From positions 1-37,706 of the forward strand of contig JABSRG010000035.1 of the NCBI GenBank assembly GCA_013215165.1: a stretch of DNA of 37,706 nt, read 5' to 3'. Source of the stretch: Opitutales bacterium (GTDB taxonomy: Bacteria > Verrucomicrobiota > Verrucomicrobiia > Opitutales > JABSRG01). Positions 1 through 7,355 of the stretch are shown here, one piece after another. Numbering within the stretch: position 1 is the first letter of the stretch; the number at the start of each line of letters is the position of its first letter. The notes under the pieces were generated by a model. The model ran no database searches. It had not been told where the DNA came from and saw only the letters and a program-made list of their open reading frames with translations. Made by a program: the position numbers and the translations under genes.

Positions 1-10
1 TTTTTGTTTT

Positions 11-38
11 GTTATCCACTGACCTTCAGTGGTTTAAC
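11..38. repeat. Imperfect inverted repeat, possible terminator
   Basis: CCACTGA (16-22) and TCAGTGG (26-32) form a 7-bp stem with a 3-base loop. The outer arms GTTA (11-14) and TAAC (35-38) extend it past a small bulge. It lies about 70 bases downstream of the stop of the CheA-like gene on the minus strand. On that strand it is followed by an A-rich rather than a T-rich stretch, so it is not a classical terminator there. It may serve a gene beyond the left edge or be a bidirectional structure. Confidence 0.4.
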
Positions 39-105
39 CGCAACTCGCGATACTTTTTTATGCAAAATCCGGGCTAGGCGGCGGAAGCTGCGATTCAATA
101 ATTGT

Positions 106-1603
106 TCAACCTGGAGTGTAGATCAAAGGCGAAACAATCAAAAGCATCTCGTTCTCTTCGCTGAACATCACACCTTCAATACTTCGATCCCCAGACAAAA
201 GTGGCGGCATCGGATCAGGAATGGCACGCATCAACCGGTCAGCAGCCGTGACAGCAACTGCTGTTTTGTGCTTTTCTTGATTTAGGATTACGTAGGCATG
301 TCCAGATTCAAAATCGCTCGGCTTCACTCCAGGATTCCCGAGGATGTCTACCACGCGATACACTTTCTCGCTGAAGACTACTTTTCGAATGACCCCCCCC
401 ACTCAGTTGTTCCCGGACTTGACCACTTTGGAGTATACGATCAACTAAATATTGGTGCAGGCCAAATTTTCCCTGTGGAGAATCCACGACCAAAATACCC
501 TCCACGGCCATATTGAGCTTAGATACGATAGACCAACGGATCTCCGTCTGGGTTTGGTGTAGGCTAAGCTGCATGTCTTGACCCGAAAGATTCTCTTTAA
601 GATTATTAATCGCGAACCCAACGTCGTGGCCCATTACAACATCGTTCTCTTCTGATCCTTCGATGATAGCAGCGTTGAATTCGCCTTTGAGCTCCACCTC
701 AAACTGAAGACGACCGGTCAGGATTTTGACTGCGATAAGCAGTTCATCTACCCGCACACTCTCCTCAGATAAATCGCTCATCAAGCGCAACAGTAGCTCT
801 CTGAAAAAAACGGATGACGCGTCATAAATCGCGTCGAATGTAGCGGTCTGACATCGGATTTCTGCGCCCACAGTCGTGAGCTTTACATTCAGGCCAGAAT
901 GTTGAAGCACCTCTTTTGCAATGGATTCAAACTTCTTGAGCATCATGCCCGCGGAAGACTCATTCAGACGAATGATACAATTTTGGAGATTATTCAGTGC
1001 GCGGTCCAATCCGTTGGCCGCAGCTGCCGCCTTATTGTTTAAACCGCCATACTCACGCCTAAGAAATGCGGCAACATTGATACATCCGTAATTGAGGTCT
1101 TTTAGATTCTCTAAAACGTCAGTGATCCGCTGGGTCGGAAGCGTCACAAGGCCACGCTTGCGCTGCCGTGCAAGCGGCCGTGCAATGACATCATTCACAA
1201 ACTCGACGTCGTCAGCGCCCACCAAGAGTTGGATGCCACTGACAACGAGGCTGAGCAGTGAGAGTTGATACATCATTTTCTCATCAAACTCACCCGTGAG
1301 CATACCATATTGCATCCGTGAATTGAGTAAGCTCCATTCTGCTTTCAGCGCCATATGGTAGGTTGCCAAAACAGACTCCACCTCAACCGGGTCGTCGACA
1401 AATTCCAAATGGGACACCAAGCCGTCGCGTTTGCTAATTATCCACGCTCTCAAATCCTCCCTTTCCTCAGATGTGCCAGAAAACGCCATCAATTGCTCAT
1501 CTGCACGCTGGCCAAACACGTCGCTCATCAAGAAGAAGCGGACGCGGCTCATGCTGACGCGGCCATGCTCAGAGCGGTGAGTTGGGGGTGATTCCATCGA
1601 CAT
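106..1603 (-). pseudogene. Degenerate CheA-like chemotaxis kinase homologue, frameshifted at a G8 run
   Basis: Two minus-strand frames together make one CheA-like protein of about 498 residues. The upstream frame runs from an ATG at 1603 (a TTG at 1621 is the alternative) to about 393-402. The downstream frame continues to a stop at 106. They meet at eight consecutive G (plus-strand C, 393-400), so one base gained or lost breaks the gene. The middle resembles the CheA dimerisation region. It is followed by a poor ATPase domain: a GHDVGFAINNLKENLSG stretch stands where CheA has its GRGVGMDVV..lGG box, and then comes a CheW-like start (IVSKLNMAVEGILVV) where CheA has lPlTLAii.gllv. The N-box asparagine region (RN..DHG) is absent, and I see no phospho-accepting Hpt histidine motif. 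It is therefore probably a catalytically dead scaffold or signalling adaptor. It is transcribed divergently from the pyp operon. The frameshift could be a sequencing error, real decay or a slippage switch. Confidence 0.6.
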
Positions 1604-1750
1604 ATAAACAGGTAGTTCCAAGGACTAGTGGACAGGCCCAAATGTCGTCCAATTACTCGCCCCACTAAAAGACATTTTTCGAAAATCTAACTCAATTTTA
1701 CTCAGGCATCCGCGACCTAGTAGACCGAACCTTATTGAAAAGTTCAGTTC

Positions 1751-2345
1751 ATGAGTATCACCGAAAACACATCCATCAATGAGTTCGATGAGTCTTTAGT
1801 TGAACAGCTCCACAGCCTCTATGCCGAACAGGCGTTATTGCAGGCCGAGTTGGGAACTTCAGTCACAGAGGAGCTCGTCGCGATCATGAGCAGTTTCGAA
1901 CAACAGCTCATTCACTGCTACCAGGACAAAGAGCTGTGAGCAGTCCGTTAACCTGAAAACAACCCATCAAATTATCCAAAAATGAGCTTCACCGCCTCAC
2001 TCCTGCCCAACCTAAATAGACCGCGCACAGGCCGACCAAGCCGATTTCGGTGTGGTCGAAGTTGATGACCAGGGCGTCATCAAACTATATAACAAATACG
2101 AGTCAGATCTGGCTTCTATCGCGCCACAAGCTGCTGAGGGGAAGAACTTCTTCACACAGATTGCGCCATGCACCAACAACCGCCTGTTCTATGGACGCTT
2201 TCAGGAAGGTGTGCTTAAAAACGAACTCGATTTTGAGATGGACTACGTGTTCACCTACAAAATGAGTCCAACACGCGTGAAAATCCACATGCATCGCGAT
2301 CCTCGCGATAATCGCAATTGGGTCTTCGTCAAAAAGAACGGATAG
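1751..2345 (+). pseudogene. First photoactive yellow protein copy, interrupted in its linker (pyp1)
   Basis: This is a tandem paralogue of the intact pyp just downstream. Bases 1751-1939 encode a 62-residue helical module (motif SLVEQLHSLYAEQ) matching the N-terminus of the second copy. The same frame then meets TGA (1937-1939) and TAA (1949-1951), continues through an ATG at 1982, and needs a one-base shift near 2012-2024 to enter the frame of a full PYP domain ending at 2345. That domain keeps the chromophore cysteine in NFFTQIAPCT. The Tyr42 and Glu46 equivalents (Halorhodospira halophila numbering) are at the correct spacing, and the Tyr-x-Met of TYKM is present. The Thr50 position is Ala and the Arg52 position is Ile. 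All lesions sit in the linker and both domains look intact. It may be a young pseudogene, a split gene, or a sequence error. If the gene instead starts at 1982, only the frameshift breaks it. Confidence 0.75.
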
Positions 2346-2357
2346 GGGTAATTTATC

Positions 2358-2948
2358 ATGACAACCCAAACCGCTACGGCCACAGACTCATTGGTCGAAC
2401 AGCTCGAGTCCTTGTATGCTGATCGGCAGGAACTGTTTGACCATTTCGGAGTCGCCACGGTCGAGGAAGTGATCGAGGTCATACGCAACATGGAAGACCA
2501 GTTGCTTGCTCTCTATGCAGAAGGTGAAAGCCAGCCTAACTCGCCGGAAGAAGAGAGAAATTACAATGGCGAAGAACTGTGGACAAAAATCGAAAACATC
2601 TTTGGTGATCTAGCAGCCGTCACAGCAAAGGCTGCCGACGAGTTTGACTTCGGATTCATCCGCATGGACGACCGCGGCACTGTCGAGATCTACAATAAGT
2701 GGGAGATGGACCTCGCGAACATGAATCGCTCCGCGGTGCTCAATCGCAATTTCTTCAAAGAGATCGCCCCGTGCACGCACAACCGATTATTCTATCATAA
2801 CCTACACAAAGCTGCCAAAGAGGGCAGAGCTGTTGACCAAAGGATCGAGTACACGTTTACCTACAAGATGGAACCTACCCCTGTGGATATCCGATTGTTA
2901 CGCGACCCGACTCGGCGCAAAGCCTATATGCTCATCAAGAGAATGTAG
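2358..2948 (+). CDS. pyp: Photoactive yellow protein with N-terminal helical module
   Basis: This 196-residue protein is a cytoplasmic blue-light sensor of the PYP (PAS-fold) family. Residues 1-55 or so form a charged helical module shared with the broken upstream copy. Residues about 56-95 are a linker. Residues about 96-196 are the PYP domain. The p-coumaroyl attachment cysteine is Cys139 in NFFKEIAPCT. Tyr112 and Glu116 match Tyr42 and Glu46 of the Halorhodospira protein, with exactly the expected 27 residues from the tyrosine to the cysteine. TYKM (168-171) matches the Tyr98-x-Met100 region. The Thr50 and Arg52 positions are Ala120 and Met122, so the chromophore pocket is not standard. 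There is a GGGG-containing ribosome site just before the ATG. The ligase gene follows 37 bases later. Family identity is strong; the signalling output is unknown. Confidence 0.93.
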   Translation: MTTQTATATDSLVEQLESLYADRQELFDHFGVATVEEVIEVIRNMEDQLLALYAEGESQPNSPEEERNYNGEELWTKIENIFGDLAAVTAKAADEFDFGFIRMDDRGTVEIYNKWEMDLANMNRSAVLNRNFFKEIAPCTHNRLFYHNLHKAAKEGRAVDQRIEYTFTYKMEPTPVDIRLLRDPTRRKAYMLIKRM

Positions 2949-2985
2949 TTTCATCTCAAAGCAGCCCCCTGAATGCATCGACGGA

Positions 2986-4437
2986 ATGTGTCAGGCGGCT
3001 GCAGCTATTTATCCCTATTCCACACGGCTCGTGCATAGCCTCAACACACGTTGGCAAAACGAACTCTATGCGCAGATAAAAGAACGCCCCAACCGGCTCT
3101 ATCTGACACCCGAACGTATCGTACCTCTCGGGTCTATTTGGTCTGGATCAAGAAAGTGGATGCGGCGGCTACGAGCCTCTGGGCTGCGTCCCGGCGACCG
3201 CATTTTAGTCGAAGCCGTTCCCAGTGCTACATGTATCAACCTGCTGATCTGCGCGCTTTGGGATCAATACACCTTATGCCCGGTGAACCCAGGCACAGAT
3301 CTGGAGCTTCACAAACGTACTGTAGATCCCAAAATCGTCCTCAGCCCACGACTTGAAACATGGCATGAAGAAGGAGGCTGCGATGAATCCGATCTCCTCG
3401 CCTTACAAGATACACAACATCCCGCAAATGCTGAAATCAGACTTATTCTGCAAACGTCCGGAACAACTGGCACCGCTAAACGCGTAGCGATTTCTGATGA
3501 GGGGATATGGGCAAATATCGATGCGCACCGGAATGCCCTGAACCTCAGCCAGAAGCGCATGGCATCTATTCTTCCTTGGCACCACGCCTTTGGCCTCATC
3601 CTCGACCTACTTATCGGCCTGCTCGATGCAGAAGAAATCGTGCGCATAACGGATTCTGGGCGCGATATCAACGCTCTCATCAAGCTCTGTAAGGAGCTGG
3701 AGATTCAGCACCTCAGCTGTGTCCCAATGACCATCAAAAAAATTGTAGAACACCCAGATGGACTCGATTTTCTAGAAGGACTAGCAGGCGGCATCGTTGG
3801 CAGTGCAACGCCTCACACAGCACTCTGTAAAACACTCGGTAGCACGCGCCTTCGTGTGGGCTACGGTCAAACCGAAGCATCCCCAGGTATTCTGCTAGGG
3901 GCACCCGGGGAATGGGCAACCCAATACATCGGCCAACCCTGCGGTACCGAGGTATCCGTTGCCTCGGATGGAGAATTGCGCTTTCGAGGCAAAAATCAGT
4001 GTCTCGGTTTTTGGGATGACAACACCGGCTTAGAACTACTTCCAAACGGACAATGGATAAGCACCGGCGACCTTGTGGATGCCGCTGACAACAAATTTTA
4101 TTTCCGAGGGCGCAAGCGCGACTGGTTCAAGCTCAACAACGGTCGCGGCATTCCTGCTGGAAAAATCGAGATCGAGCTAAAATCAAAACTAAGCGGAATA
4201 GATGAATGTCTCCTGACAACACCCGACTCTGAATCCCTATTTTTCGCTTACTCAGGCACAGTCGAATCGGAGGCGCTGCTTCATGCTCTCGATGCAGTGC
4301 TGGGCAAGCTCACACAACGCCTCCTGCCTCTCTGGAATACATCAGCAAGTGAATGGATTCGCACGCCCAAAGGCGCCTTGGATCGCCATGCAAATCTTAA
4401 AAAGCTCCTACCTGACCCTACCCCATGTCCTGCTTAG
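2986..4437 (+). CDS. pcl: p-Coumarate:CoA ligase (PYP chromophore activation)
   Basis: This 483-residue ANL-superfamily adenylating enzyme is expected to make p-coumaroyl-CoA, the donor that loads PYP. Core motifs are visible in order: LQTSGTTGTAKR (155-166, phosphate-binding A3), GYGQTEAS (292-299, A5), STGD (359-362, A7, adenosine-ribose aspartate), and GRKRDWFKLNNGRGIPAGKIE (375-395, hinge and A8). A PKG lysine near 462 lies in the C-terminal lid region where the catalytic lysine is found. I chose the ATG at 2986, preceded by ACGGA. The open frame extends back to 2833, but that part overlaps pyp and is not ligase-like. The protein is shorter than plant 4CL (about 540). The stop overlaps the tal start by 13 bases, so the two are probably translationally coupled. 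Substrate is inferred from the pyp and tal neighbours. Confidence 0.88.
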   Translation: MCQAAAAIYPYSTRLVHSLNTRWQNELYAQIKERPNRLYLTPERIVPLGSIWSGSRKWMRRLRASGLRPGDRILVEAVPSATCINLLICALWDQYTLCPVNPGTDLELHKRTVDPKIVLSPRLETWHEEGGCDESDLLALQDTQHPANAEIRLILQTSGTTGTAKRVAISDEGIWANIDAHRNALNLSQKRMASILPWHHAFGLILDLLIGLLDAEEIVRITDSGRDINALIKLCKELEIQHLSCVPMTIKKIVEHPDGLDFLEGLAGGIVGSATPHTALCKTLGSTRLRVGYGQTEASPGILLGAPGEWATQYIGQPCGTEVSVASDGELRFRGKNQCLGFWDDNTGLELLPNGQWISTGDLVDAADNKFYFRGRKRDWFKLNNGRGIPAGKIEIELKSKLSGIDECLLTTPDSESLFFAYSGTVESEALLHALDAVLGKLTQRLLPLWNTSASEWIRTPKGALDRHANLKKLLPDPTPCPA

Positions 4438-6026
4438 ACAGAGTAACAGCCACAACCCAAACCCGATCGCGACGGAATCTTCAAATCGGCGCGAGACACC
4501 GGTTACATCCAGACACCATCGCACAAGCCGCCGCCGATGTGGATAGCCTGCTCGCACTCGATCAAGACGCCGAAAAGGCGATCACACATGCTCATCAGGC
4601 TTTTGGTCGAGCGGTTCAGTCAGGACGTGAAATCTACGGTACGACCACTGGATTTGGACCCTTTGTAAAATACGCATCGAGCGGGCGACACTGCGACCTA
4701 CAGGGTAAAAATCTCATCGCTCACCTTGGCGCTGGCTCGGGAGATCGCACGCCTCTGTGGATTGTCCGCATCGCTCAGATTATTCGCGCCCACTGTATGA
4801 GCCAAGGCCGCTCGGGCACCCGCCTCGAAACGGTGCATGCCTACTTAAAACTTTTTAATGATGGGATGGTTCCATCCGTTCCTCAGCTCGGCTCGCTCGG
4901 AGCCAGTGGCGACCTGGTTCCGCTCGCTCATATAGTCCGTGCACTGACTGGCGAAACTATGACGGCGCTACTGTCTAAAGAACGTCTATTAGAAGCGGCA
5001 CCCCAGAAACACTGGTTTACTGAGCGCAACCTACAACCACCCCAGCTATCCTCGCGTGATGCCCTAAGCATGGTAAACGGCACCAGCTTTTCCACAGCTT
5101 GGCTCGTAGCTGCCCACCACCAAACCCGCCAACTGATTGAACACGCCGAAACACTCACCGGCTGGCTCTATGCCACCCTCGGAGCCCGTATTGAAGCATT
5201 AGACCCACGACTCCACTCCGCGCGCGGTCATCCCAATCAAGTCACCAGTGCAGCGAAAATTCGCCAAGCCCTAGAGGACTTCACACCCAAGACGCGCCCG
5301 ATGAAGACAGGAGAACGCGCCCTCCAAGAAATCTACTCGGTCCGCTGCGCACCCCAGGTCCTCGGAGCTTGCCGCGACAACCTCGACTTCGCCGAAAATT
5401 GCCTCAACAACGAAATCAACGGCATCAGCGACAATCCCGTCATCGATGTCAGTGGCAGCGTAGCTGATCCCATCCACGGGGGAAATTTTTTCGCCCAACA
5501 AATCGCCTTCGCCGCAGACCTCCTCAATCTTGCGATCACGCAGACAGCAGCCCTGGCCGAACGTCAAATCGACGCCTTATTCAACCCCGAGATCAACAAC
5601 GGCGCTCCCCTCCTCCTCGCCTACGAGCCCGGAGCAACCAGCGGCCTAGCAGGCGCCCAGATCACCGCCTCCGCCGTGCTAGCGGAGATGCGCCAACATG
5701 CCTACCCCGGATCCATCACCTCGATCCCGACCAACGGCGGCAACCAAGACATCGTGCCCATGGCCAACAACGCCGCACGCAATGCCTATTTCCAATGCAG
5801 CAACCTCGCTACAATTTTATCAGTCCTAGCCCGATCCCTAGAGCAATACCGCTTCCTGGCCCAAGAAGGAAAGATCAACACCACACCCACCCGACCCAAT
5901 TTCATCAGCGCGTGCTGCGCCCCAATCATTCAAGACCGCGCTCTCGAGGAAGAGATTGCTGACATACAGAGCAACTTACTCGATCCAAAATCAAATAAGG
6001 AGGACATCTTTAAGGCTGAAGAATAA
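4425..6026 (+). CDS. tal: Tyrosine ammonia-lyase (p-coumarate synthesis)
   Basis: This 533-residue protein belongs to the aromatic amino acid lyase family (HAL/PAL/TAL). The Ala-Ser-Gly that cyclises to the MIO electrophile is at 160-162 in GSLGASGDLVPLAH. The catalytic-tyrosine loop is YGTTTGFGP (71-79). Other family signatures are NGTSFSTA, YSVRCAPQVLG, DNPVID and GGNFFAQQIA. The selectivity pair following NLIA is His100-Leu101. His-Leu marks tyrosine-specific enzymes such as Rhodobacter TAL, whereas PAL usually has Phe-Leu and HAL Ser-His. It therefore most likely converts L-tyrosine to p-coumarate and ammonia, supplying the PYP chromophore. It overlaps the ligase gene by 13 bases and is the last gene of the operon. 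No terminator is evident downstream. Confidence 0.92.
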   Translation: MSCLDRVTATTQTRSRRNLQIGARHRLHPDTIAQAAADVDSLLALDQDAEKAITHAHQAFGRAVQSGREIYGTTTGFGPFVKYASSGRHCDLQGKNLIAHLGAGSGDRTPLWIVRIAQIIRAHCMSQGRSGTRLETVHAYLKLFNDGMVPSVPQLGSLGASGDLVPLAHIVRALTGETMTALLSKERLLEAAPQKHWFTERNLQPPQLSSRDALSMVNGTSFSTAWLVAAHHQTRQLIEHAETLTGWLYATLGARIEALDPRLHSARGHPNQVTSAAKIRQALEDFTPKTRPMKTGERALQEIYSVRCAPQVLGACRDNLDFAENCLNNEINGISDNPVIDVSGSVADPIHGGNFFAQQIAFAADLLNLAITQTAALAERQIDALFNPEINNGAPLLLAYEPGATSGLAGAQITASAVLAEMRQHAYPGSITSIPTNGGNQDIVPMANNAARNAYFQCSNLATILSVLARSLEQYRFLAQEGKINTTPTRPNFISACCAPIIQDRALEEEIADIQSNLLDPKSNKEDIFKAEE

Positions 6027-6358
6027 GACCGTGTACCGCATTATGCGACAGCAGCGTCAAGATGTTGATGCAACAGGGATTGAAGCAGCCGCAAAGCGCA
6101 TCAGGGGTGCGTCAAAAATTTTCGCTAGATGCGGCTTTGTCGCTCAAAGCGCCAATAATCAGGCAACCCTTAGAGACGATCTTTCGGACAAGCACTAGCG
6201 TGCTCGCCATCTTCGCGCTTACGCGCTGCGTCCACTTCGGCAGCCTCTTTTTCCCGGCGGCGTTTTTCTTCCTCGACTACAGCATCGGCCGCCGCTCTGA
6301 GCAGCACCAGCCGCGCAAATGGGATTATAGCGATTTGGGGAACGGTAAGCTCACTGAC
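6027..6358. other. Gene-free spacer after the pyp operon
   Basis: About 330 bases with no gene I can support. A minus-strand open frame (6170-6391) has a hydrophobic start and a Lys/Arg/Glu-rich tail, but it begins inside a terminator hairpin and resembles no family I know. No clear plus-strand terminator for tal is seen. Confidence 0.5.
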
Positions 6359-6394
6359 CAAAAAAGAAAAAGCCCTGCTCAACGCGAGCAAAGC
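6359..6394 (-). terminator. Rho-independent terminator of the PIN toxin-antitoxin pair
   Basis: Read on the minus strand, GCTTTGCTC (6394-6386), loop GCGTT and GAGCAGGGC (6380-6372) form a 9-bp stem with two G-T pairs, followed by TTTTTCTTTT. It lies 31 bases past the stop of the antitoxin-like gene. It is nearly identical to the terminator at 7142-7176. Confidence 0.8.
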
Positions 6395-6425
6395 AGAAAT
6401 AGGGAGAAGAAAAGCTGCTAAGGTA

Positions 6426-6623
6426 TCAATTCAAAGCCACCACCGAGCGCTTGTTTTGATGCGTGCTTGTTTTCTTTTTACTCAGAGTTTGGAGTTTTGC
6501 TGCTAAGGTATCGTTCAAAAAGATCAAACGCTCTTGACGGCTCATAGCTGACAAACGGGCACCGGTCGCTTCCCGCCATTTACAGGAAGCTTCGATAGCG
6601 TCAAATTTCTTCTTCGAGTCCAT
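6426..6623 (-). CDS. Putative antitoxin partner of the PIN-domain toxin
   Basis: This small charged protein of 65 residues starts KKFDAIEASCKWREATGARL and continues with a MSRQERL stretch. It resembles the short proteins (FD.ve..r...ek......MS.eE...) commonly encoded immediately beside PIN toxins and annotated as antitoxins. Its ATG overlaps the end of the PIN gene by 23 bases, giving a toxin-first order and probable translational coupling. A strong terminator follows. Its antitoxin role rests on gene pairing and weak resemblance. Confidence 0.6.
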   Translation of the reverse strand: MDSKKKFDAIEASCKWREATGARLSAMSRQERLIFLNDTLAAKLQTLSKKKTSTHQNKRSVVALN

Positions 6624-7071
6624 AAATTAATGATTTAGGACTAACAATACGCACTTCACGGTAACCTCGCAAGAGGTTTGCGGCGTTGAAGGCATTTTCA
6701 CGCTGAAGGTTCGCTAAGTGCTTAAAATTCCAACTCACAAGATATTCGATCCGCGCCACTGTGCAAATAGCCACATGCTGGGCGTCATCAAAAAACTTCT
6801 CCGGCACGATTTCCTGGCTCATGTAAAATTCAGCAAGCTCATCACCTGCTTCACTCGCAAGCAGCAAGGAATCCACGTCAAAGCTACGAGCAAAAAGATC
6901 TTTAACCTTCGCTGGAGCACCGCTGATTTCATCCACAGTCACCACCGAGGTGACCATCTCGTAAATGCCTTCTTCGGCTAACTCCCAGAGTCGGCGCGTC
7001 TCTTCCTTAAACTCGTCATCAAAGTAACCTCCAATGACAGAGGTATCGATATAGATTTCGAATGCAGGCAT
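6601..7071 (-). CDS. PIN-domain ribonuclease toxin (VapC-like)
   Basis: This 156-residue single-domain protein has PIN-family acidic residues: the N-terminal YIDTSVIGGYFD, the central VTVDEISGA, and the C-terminal FFDDAQHVAICTV followed by LVSWNFKHLAN. These would bind Mg2+ for RNA cleavage. The SWNFKH-N motif is typical of this VapC-like subgroup, where a TWNFKHIAN form is common. The aspartate often found before LV is replaced here (IEYLVSW), so activity is not certain. The start is ATG at 7071. The antitoxin-like gene overlaps its 3' end. Target RNA is unknown. Confidence 0.82.
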   Translation of the reverse strand: MPAFEIYIDTSVIGGYFDDEFKEETRRLWELAEEGIYEMVTSVVTVDEISGAPAKVKDLFARSFDVDSLLLASEAGDELAEFYMSQEIVPEKFFDDAQHVAICTVARIEYLVSWNFKHLANLQRENAFNAANLLRGYREVRIVSPKSLIYGLEEEI

Positions 7072-7141
7072 GGTTCAACATCAAACGGCTGACGGACCAG
7101 AGCCAATCGTTTTCGTCTACGCCGGGTAGGTGCGTTCGTTG

Positions 7142-7176
7142 AAAAACGAAAAAGCCCCGCTCAACGCGAGCAAGGC
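7142..7176 (-). terminator. Rho-independent terminator after ParE remnant
   Basis: On the minus strand GCCTTGCTC (7176-7168), loop GCGTT and GAGCGGGGC (7162-7154) pair over 9 bp with two G-T wobbles, followed by TTTTTCGTTTTTC. The sequence is almost the same as at 6359-6394, which suggests duplication of a toxin-antitoxin unit with its terminator. Confidence 0.8.
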
Positions 7177-7210
7177 CTAAAGGAGAGCTCAACAACTAAG
7201 GTAAAAATGC

Positions 7211-7327
7211 TCAGGTGCGCGTGCGCCAGTAATCAGGACGGCGTTTCACGTGCATGACTGCGATTATCTGCGGACCTTCCCATTCCTCGTTGAAGTGCCC
7301 TAAAGTCGCTGACCCCTTTTGCCTTTT
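7211..7327 (-). pseudogene. C-terminal remnant of a ParE/RelE-family toxin
   Basis: A minus-strand frame with no start codon ends at TGA (7211-7213) and reads IIAVMHVKRRPDYWRTR at its C-terminus. This matches the typical ParE/RelE ending (..vlAV.H.rR.P.yW..R). Upstream in frame there is a stop after about 38 codons, so the N-terminal half is gone. The rest of the gene may have been lost when the neighbouring region rearranged. Too short for certainty. Confidence 0.5.
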
Positions 7328-7355
7328 CTCTTATCGATCAAGTCTCCGTTATTTC

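Noticed and set aside
2052-2345. PYP domain from the GTG at 2052 as a complete gene
   Set aside because: The in-frame coding similarity continues upstream of the GTG (ADQADFG..), so starting here would remove the first strand of the fold. Treated as part of the broken pyp1 copy.
2833-2985. Upstream extension of the ligase frame
   Set aside because: It overlaps the end of pyp in another frame and is not ligase-like. The ATG at 2986 with ACGGA ahead fits better.
6170-6391. Minus-strand open frame of 73 residues after tal
   Set aside because: It starts inside a terminator hairpin, has no recognisable family, and its K/E/R-rich tail can arise from a biased spacer. Not listed as a gene.
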